NCBI GenBank assembly: GCA_043101615.1
Contig: JBICID010000128.1
Location: 7,768 to 71,767 of the forward strand
Origin: JBLHKT01 sp043101615
Lineage (GTDB): Bacteria; Planctomycetota; Phycisphaerae; Phycisphaerales; UBA1924
Reading direction: 5' to 3'
DNA length: 64,000 bases
Below, in pieces: positions 59,276 through 64,000 of the stretch (positions are counted from its first letter, which is position 1; the number at the start of each line of letters is the position of its first letter). The position numbers were made by a program, and so were the translations under genes. Below the pieces are notes generated by a model that saw nothing but the letters and a program-made list of their open reading frames with translations, did not search any database and had not been told where the DNA came from.

Positions 59276-60478
59276 GTGATCGCCAACGCCCCGGACATCC
59301 ACGCAGACAGAGACACGCTCGGGCGGGGGCCGGCGCGCCGGACCACCGTCATCCGCTGGCCCGGCTGGGTGTTCGTGCTCACCACGTTGTTCCTGGCGAT
59401 CGGCGCCTTCAACGGGCAGAACAACCTGCTGTTCTTCACGTTCGGGCTGGGGGTGACCGCCATCCTGGTCTCCGGCGTGATCGGCGGGTCCTCGATCCTG
59501 GGGCTGACGATCGAACGCCTGCCCCCCGGCACGGCGCAGATCGGCAGCAACGCCTCGCTCCGGTACGAGGCCCGCAACACGAACCGCTTCCTGCCGATAT
59601 TCGGCGTGACCATCGACGAGATCGTCGACCGGGACCGCACGACCGCCCAGACGAGCCTGGTCCCGGCGTTGATCCTGTCGCTCCGCGCCGGCGAGACGTC
59701 TCACCCGAGGGCGACGGTCGTGCCGCGACGCTCAGGCGTGCTGACGCTGCGGGGCTATCGCGTGCGGTCGTCGATGCCGTTCGGGCTGCTCGAAAAACGC
59801 ATCGAGTTCCCGCGTGTGCACCAGATCGACGTGGTGCCCGCGACGCTGCCGGTCCGCGGCTCGGCGTCCCAGTCGCGCGGTCGGTCCGTGTCCACCTCCT
59901 CGTCCCCGAGCCGGCACGCGGGCGGGATGGAGGAGTTCCTGGGCGTGCGTGAGTACGTCCCGGGAGACCCGACCCGGTCCATCTCGTGGGCCCGCAGCGC
60001 CGCGCATGACACGCTGGTGGTCAAAACGCACTCGTTGCCGCGCCCCGACGCGTGCGTCATCACCGTCGAGCCGACCGCCTCCTCGCCCCACGAGCTCGAG
60101 TCGGTGCTGACCGCGACCGCCAGCCTCGCCGCGGACCGGATCCAGCACGGCATCGCGGTCGCGCTCGAGATCCCGCACTGGGACATCCGGCTGCCGGCCC
60201 GGGCCGGTCGCGGGCAGCTGGCCCGCATCCTCACGGCCCTGGCGCGTCGAGGCGGCCCGTCCGACCGCTTCGAGATCCCGCGCCACGGGGAGCGCATCCG
60301 CGTCACCGCGGGGCGGGCGACGGGCGGGGCGGGGCTGGTGATCGACGCCGCGGACCAGGCCTCCTGGCTCGCGCCGCGGACCCCGGTCCCCGAGTCGCTC
60401 AGGCCCGACGCGCCGGCCGGTCGCGGGAGCTCGCTGGCGCACAAGGTTCGGGTCTTCACCGGGAGCGTCCGAACGTGA
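59276..60478 (+). CDS. DUF58 domain-containing membrane protein
   Basis: A 400-residue protein with two helices near the N-terminus (WVFVLTTLFLAIGAF and LLFFTFGLGVTAILVSGVIGG), a beta-rich middle and the DUF58 motif GGMEEFLGVREYVPGDPTRSISWARSAAHDTLVVK, followed by a VWA-like region. DUF58 proteins are usually encoded with a MoxR ATPase and a transglutaminase-like protein; here the transglutaminase follows (GTGA overlap) but MoxR is not adjacent. The start is GTG at 59276. Confidence 0.88.
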   Translation: MIANAPDIHADRDTLGRGPARRTTVIRWPGWVFVLTTLFLAIGAFNGQNNLLFFTFGLGVTAILVSGVIGGSSILGLTIERLPPGTAQIGSNASLRYEARNTNRFLPIFGVTIDEIVDRDRTTAQTSLVPALILSLRAGETSHPRATVVPRRSGVLTLRGYRVRSSMPFGLLEKRIEFPRVHQIDVVPATLPVRGSASQSRGRSVSTSSSPSRHAGGMEEFLGVREYVPGDPTRSISWARSAAHDTLVVKTHSLPRPDACVITVEPTASSPHELESVLTATASLAADRIQHGIAVALEIPHWDIRLPARAGRGQLARILTALARRGGPSDRFEIPRHGERIRVTAGRATGGAGLVIDAADQASWLAPRTPVPESLRPDAPAGRGSSLAHKVRVFTGSVRT

Positions 60479-62685
60479 TCCTGCGCCGCGCCGACAACCT
60501 GACGCTGACCGCCGCGATGCTGGGCGTGCTCACCTACCTCGCGGCCTCGGCCGACGCGGTCGCGATGCTCCCCGTCATCGTCGGGATCCTGGGGGCACGC
60601 TTCGTGACCGGCCCGGTCGACTCCGGGCGCAGCCTCCCCGGGGAGCTGATCACGCTCGCGGTGCTGGCGGTGATGTCGATCATCGCGGCGGTCGCGTTTA
60701 CCACCGGCTTCGACATCGAGCTGTTCGCCCGCCTGATCGCGCTGCTGCTCACACTCAAGTGCTTCGAGCGGCGCGGGCCCAGGGACCTGTCTCAGATCCT
60801 GGTGCTGACCGTGTTCCTGCTGATCGGCGCGCTGCTGTCCGATTCCCGCCTGCTGGTGGGCCTGGGCCTGCTGGTCATGATCCCGCTGACGACGTCGTCG
60901 GCGATCGCGATACAGCTCGCCAAGGCCGCGGGCCCGACCAGCACGCCGAACCCGCCGGTGCCGGGGCACGCGCTCTCGGCGCTGCGTCGCACGACGGCGC
61001 TGGTGGTGGCGATGGCGATCGCGGGGGCGGTGGGGGTGTTCCTGGTCATGCCGCGCGGGCTGGCCGAGCGGGCCTTCGGGGACTGGGGCGAGGTCTCGGT
61101 CGGCAACAACACGGTCGGGTTCGACGACGAGATCAACCTCGACGTGGGCGGGCTGATCTCGGACTCGCAGACCCCGGTGCTGGACCTGCAGGTGGTGCAC
61201 AGCGACGGCAGGCAGCTCGGCGCTCTGGGCGAGCACTACTACCTCCGCGGCGCGGTGCTGGACGTCTACGAGGACCGGCGGTGGACCTCCAGCGAGTCGT
61301 TCCGTGACATCGACACCGACCGGATCGTGGCCGGGCAGTACCGCTCGTACCTCTCCAACACCAGGAGCGTCCCGCGCGACTGGACGATCGAGCAGCGGAT
61401 CATCGTCCGCAACGCCGAGCCGAACCGGACGTACGTGTTCGCGTCATGGGAGCCGCTCTTGATCCGGTTCGACCAGACGACCAGCCTTCGGATCCGGGAC
61501 GACGTCGGGGCGGCGCGGTTCGAGTCCACGGGCGGCAAGCTGAGCTACACGGTGCGCGTCCGCGACGCGCTCGACGAGGGAGACCTCAACGACACCGAGG
61601 ACCGGTTCAGCACTATCCCCCCCGCGGGCTTCCCCTCGGAGGCGGTCGAGGCGTTCGCGACGGGGCTGCTTACCGACGCCGGGCACGAGCTCGACCCCGC
61701 CCTGCGTGACATCGAGGAGGACCGACGCATCGCCCGCCTCTTCGAGAACCACCTCCAGAGCCGGTTCGAGTACACTCTCGCGCCGACCGCCCCGCCCCCG
61801 GACGCGGACCCGATCGAGTGGTTCCTGACCGAGGAACGCCGGGGCCACTGCGAGTTCTTCGCCTCCGCCATGGCGGCGATGTGCCGGTCGGTCGGCATCC
61901 ACGCGCGGGTCGTCACCGGCTACGTCGCGACCGAGTACAACGACCTGACCGGGTACTACACGGTGCGCGAGTCCAACGCGCACGCGTGGGTCGAGGTGCA
62001 GGTGCTCCCCGGCCGGACCGACGGCTTCCGTGTCCGCGACGCGGGGGTCTGGATGACCTACGACCCCACGCCCCCGCAGGAGCTGCGCAACATCCACGAG
62101 CCCAAGACCGACTGGGTCACCCGGGCCAAGCAGCTCTTCGAGACCGCCGAGTTCGCCTGGATCAATTCCATCGTCGGGTTCGGGTCCGACTCGCAGCGCA
62201 CGATCATCGGCACGGTCAGGCTCCCGAGGTTCTTCAACGCCCAGGTCACGCTGGCCGAGGACCGCATCCGCAGCGGGGGACGGCGCGTGATCCTGATCGC
62301 CTTCGCGGCCGGGCTCGGGGCGTTCGTGGGCTCGCTGTTCCTGCTCGCGGTCATCGCGCGCGTGCTGCGCGGGTTCTCGATCCGCCTGGCGCTGCCCAGG
62401 CTCGGACGCAGGCGGGGGCGTGCCGGGATGGGCTCCGCCGACCTGGACCGGGCGTACGAGACCGTGCTCACCCTGCTGCGAAAGGTCGGCGTCCCCAAGC
62501 CCGCCGGCGTGCCGCTCCGTCGCCACATCCAGTCCGAGCGGGCGACGCTGGGCGAGCGCCACGCCGCCCTGCTGAGGGTGGCCGAGTCGCTGTACCTGGC
62601 CCGGTTCAGCCGGGCCGGCCTCTCGCCGCAGGAGCACCGTGACCTGCTGCGGAGGGTCCGAGAAGCCTCGCGCAGGCCGGGCTGA
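60475..62685 (+). CDS. Transglutaminase-like membrane protein (TgpA/DUF3488 type)
   Basis: A 736-residue protein. About six or seven helices lie in the first 200 residues (DUF3488), followed by a periplasmic transglutaminase-like domain with the triad C459 (RRGHCEFFASAMAAM), H503 (NAHAWVEV) and D530 (TYDPTPP), a final helix around residue 610 and a cytoplasmic DUF4129-like tail. The reaction is unknown; a cysteine peptidase or amide-forming activity in the periplasm is likely. The GTG start overlaps the DUF58 stop. Confidence 0.92.
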   Translation: MILRRADNLTLTAAMLGVLTYLAASADAVAMLPVIVGILGARFVTGPVDSGRSLPGELITLAVLAVMSIIAAVAFTTGFDIELFARLIALLLTLKCFERRGPRDLSQILVLTVFLLIGALLSDSRLLVGLGLLVMIPLTTSSAIAIQLAKAAGPTSTPNPPVPGHALSALRRTTALVVAMAIAGAVGVFLVMPRGLAERAFGDWGEVSVGNNTVGFDDEINLDVGGLISDSQTPVLDLQVVHSDGRQLGALGEHYYLRGAVLDVYEDRRWTSSESFRDIDTDRIVAGQYRSYLSNTRSVPRDWTIEQRIIVRNAEPNRTYVFASWEPLLIRFDQTTSLRIRDDVGAARFESTGGKLSYTVRVRDALDEGDLNDTEDRFSTIPPAGFPSEAVEAFATGLLTDAGHELDPALRDIEEDRRIARLFENHLQSRFEYTLAPTAPPPDADPIEWFLTEERRGHCEFFASAMAAMCRSVGIHARVVTGYVATEYNDLTGYYTVRESNAHAWVEVQVLPGRTDGFRVRDAGVWMTYDPTPPQELRNIHEPKTDWVTRAKQLFETAEFAWINSIVGFGSDSQRTIIGTVRLPRFFNAQVTLAEDRIRSGGRRVILIAFAAGLGAFVGSLFLLAVIARVLRGFSIRLALPRLGRRRGRAGMGSADLDRAYETVLTLLRKVGVPKPAGVPLRRHIQSERATLGERHAALLRVAESLYLARFSRAGLSPQEHRDLLRRVREASRRPG

Positions 62686-62787
62686 CTGGCGAAACCCGGA
62701 CACCCCCACCCCGCGCACCCCAACCCCCTCAAGACACGCCGGGCCGGGGTCGATGCTCCCTCCACGTCACCACACGAGGAGAAGACG

Positions 62788-63636
62788 GTGCCCGCAAACC
62801 GATCACGAACGGACCGTTGGCGCAGCAGCCTCTGGAAGATCTACGAGCGCGGCGGCGGGCTCGAGTTCACCGTCGAGCGCAACGCGGACGCCAAGGAACC
62901 CTCGACGGACCTGGTCTGGCGCGTCCGGATCCTGCACCTGACCGACGACGAGATCACGATCGAGCTGCCCGGCACGCTCGGCAAGTCCTTCGAGCTCTCA
63001 GCCGGCACCCGCCTGCTGGGCATCATGGCGGTCGGGCAGAACAAGTGGATGTTCCACACCGAGGTGCTGGGCCCCTCGACCAGGGTCTACCGCAACACCT
63101 TCGGGGCCATCCGGCTGGCGATGCCCGACAACGTGGAGCGTTGCCAGCGACGCACGTTCGACCGCATCTCGACCGCCTCGGTGAACCTGCCGGAGGTCAA
63201 CTGCTGGCCCCTGATCGACCCGCGCTCCGCGGTGCCCGCGGAGATGGCCAACCGGATCGCGATCCTCGACCTGCAGGACCGCGACATCACCGGCGAGGCC
63301 GTCGCCCCCTGCGAGGACGAACTCCCGCAGGTGGGCCCGCCCTTCAACGCCCGGCTCGCCAACATCGGAGGCGGCGGCATCGGGCTCCAGATCGAGCGTA
63401 GCGACGCCTCGGCCCTCGACACCTGCCGATTGTTCTGGTTCCGCATCGACCTCCGCCCGGCCATCCCGGCCCCGATGGCGCTCACCGCCAGGCTGGCGCA
63501 CACACACATCGACAGCCGCCAGAACGTCTACGCGGGCTTCGCGTTCGACTTCGGGCTCAACCCCTCGCACAAGGGCTTCGTGCTCGGCCAGATCGAGCGG
63601 TACATGCGCCAGGCGCAGCTCCGCGACGCGGCCTGA
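62788..63636 (+). CDS. PilZ/YcgR-like c-di-GMP receptor protein
   Basis: A 282-residue protein with a YcgR-N-like first half (ITIELPGTLGKSFELSAGTRLLGIM, then VYRNTFGAIRLAMPDNVERCQRRTFDRI) and a PilZ-like second half. RRTFDR fits the Arg-rich c-di-GMP loop, and ANIGGGGIGLQI stands in place of the (D/N)xSxxG motif, with Gly where the Ser is expected, so c-di-GMP binding is not certain. GAGGAG precedes the GTG start. It fits the HD-GYP and GspE_N proteins as part of c-di-GMP signalling, but no pilus or flagellar gene is adjacent. Confidence 0.78.
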   Translation: MPANRSRTDRWRSSLWKIYERGGGLEFTVERNADAKEPSTDLVWRVRILHLTDDEITIELPGTLGKSFELSAGTRLLGIMAVGQNKWMFHTEVLGPSTRVYRNTFGAIRLAMPDNVERCQRRTFDRISTASVNLPEVNCWPLIDPRSAVPAEMANRIAILDLQDRDITGEAVAPCEDELPQVGPPFNARLANIGGGGIGLQIERSDASALDTCRLFWFRIDLRPAIPAPMALTARLAHTHIDSRQNVYAGFAFDFGLNPSHKGFVLGQIERYMRQAQLRDAA

Positions 63637-63649
63637 CACGGCCCCGGCG

Positions 63650-64000
63650 TCAGTAGCTCAGGCGCAGGGTCTGGCTGTTGGGGGTCTCCGACACGAAGTA
63701 GACCACGTTGCCGTTGTCGCTGTGCAGCGTTACGGTGTTGGCGCCCTCGTTCCAGATGCCGGCCCACTCGCCGGGCTTCGGTCGGGCCCGCTGCACGTCG
63801 CCGAACTCGCCGTTGAACGACGCCCGCCCGTTGGGGGCCGTCAGCAGCATCGTGCCCGCCGAGCCGGGGGGGGCGATGACCTGCACGCTGCCGTCCGAGG
63901 AGCGGATGGTCAGACGCTCGGTGAGCGGGCGGTCGGTGTTGAGCAGCACGTCGGAGGAGGAGTCGATGGTGATCTCCCCGCGGGCGTTCTTGACCTCGAC
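63650..64000 (-). CDS. DUF4097-like beta-repeat protein, C-terminal part (cut by the window edge)
   Basis: The frame is open from the right edge to its stop at 63650 and encodes the last 116 residues. The pattern of short beta elements (NARGEITIDSSSD, LTIRSSDGSVQVIAP, MLLTAPNGRASFNGEFGDV, VTLHSDNGNVVYFVSE) resembles DUF4097 and related right-handed beta-helix head domains. The start lies outside the window, so signal and length cannot be judged. It converges on the PilZ-like gene with a 13-base gap. Confidence 0.7.
   Translation of the reverse strand, partial: VEVKNARGEITIDSSSDVLLNTDRPLTERLTIRSSDGSVQVIAPPGSAGTMLLTAPNGRASFNGEFGDVQRARPKPGEWAGIWNEGANTVTLHSDNGNVVYFVSETPNSQTLRLSY

Overview
The window is about 70% GC and densely coded. 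It looks like chromosomal DNA of a planctomycete, most likely class Phycisphaerae. The pointers are an adjacent pair encoding both subunits of DNA topoisomerase VI, a lamin-tail protein ending in a PEP-CTERM-like sorting tail, a prepilin-like protein with an H-X9-DG motif, a hybrid type II secretion/type IV pilus locus, and frequent GTG starts with 4-base ATGA/GTGA overlaps. The assignment rests on gene content only; there is no rRNA in the window.

Layout. 1-5.0 kb (minus): a MraY/WecA-type phosphoglycosyl transferase, two tandem TIGR02206 membrane proteins, then ispH-rlmN. 5.1-9.5 kb: squalene/phytoene synthase, a small anchored protein, an H-X9-DG prepilin-like protein and an M20 dipeptidase. 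9.5-17 kb: an 860-residue membrane protein with an ABC ATPase, a prolyl oligopeptidase and an RtcB-family ligase. 17-21 kb (minus): top6B-top6A, a DUF1877 gene in AT-richer DNA, and a degenerate second copy of the top6A 3' end. 21-25 kb: lamin-tail protein, ndk, csrA, a NifU-domain protein and a lipoprotein. 25-30.6 kb: M20 amidohydrolase, class III aminotransferase, arginine/ornithine succinyltransferase and succinylglutamate semialdehyde dehydrogenase, together an AST-like operon without visible astB or astE. 31-35.5 kb: tilS, sco1, ctaB and an endonuclease/phosphatase-fold protein. 35.5-43.6 kb: tRNA-Arg, DUF1579, oppC-oppD, a glycosyltransferase, xseA-xseB, prepilin peptidase and an OmpA-family lipoprotein. 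43.6-43.9 kb: tRNA-Val, tRNA-Thr, tRNA-Tyr.

44.1-55.1 kb is the largest coherent module: a histidine kinase and a STAS protein head a run of gspE, gspF, pilM-, pilN- and pilO-like genes, a GspC/PilP-like gene, a gspG-like major pseudopilin, three minor pseudopilins and a GspK-like protein, mostly joined by 4-base overlaps. A response regulator and an HD-GYP protein converge on it from the other side, and a PilZ-like protein lies at 62.8 kb. A c-di-GMP/phosphorelay-controlled envelope machine is a plausible reading. No secretin gene is visible. 57.3-64 kb holds a queuosine-precursor-type transporter, scpB, a small lipoprotein, a DUF58/transglutaminase pair, the PilZ-like gene and the C-terminal part of a DUF4097-like protein cut by the window edge.

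Coding on both strands at high GC produces many long antisense frames; these were treated as shadows. No insertion sequence, CRISPR array, phage or integrase gene was seen.
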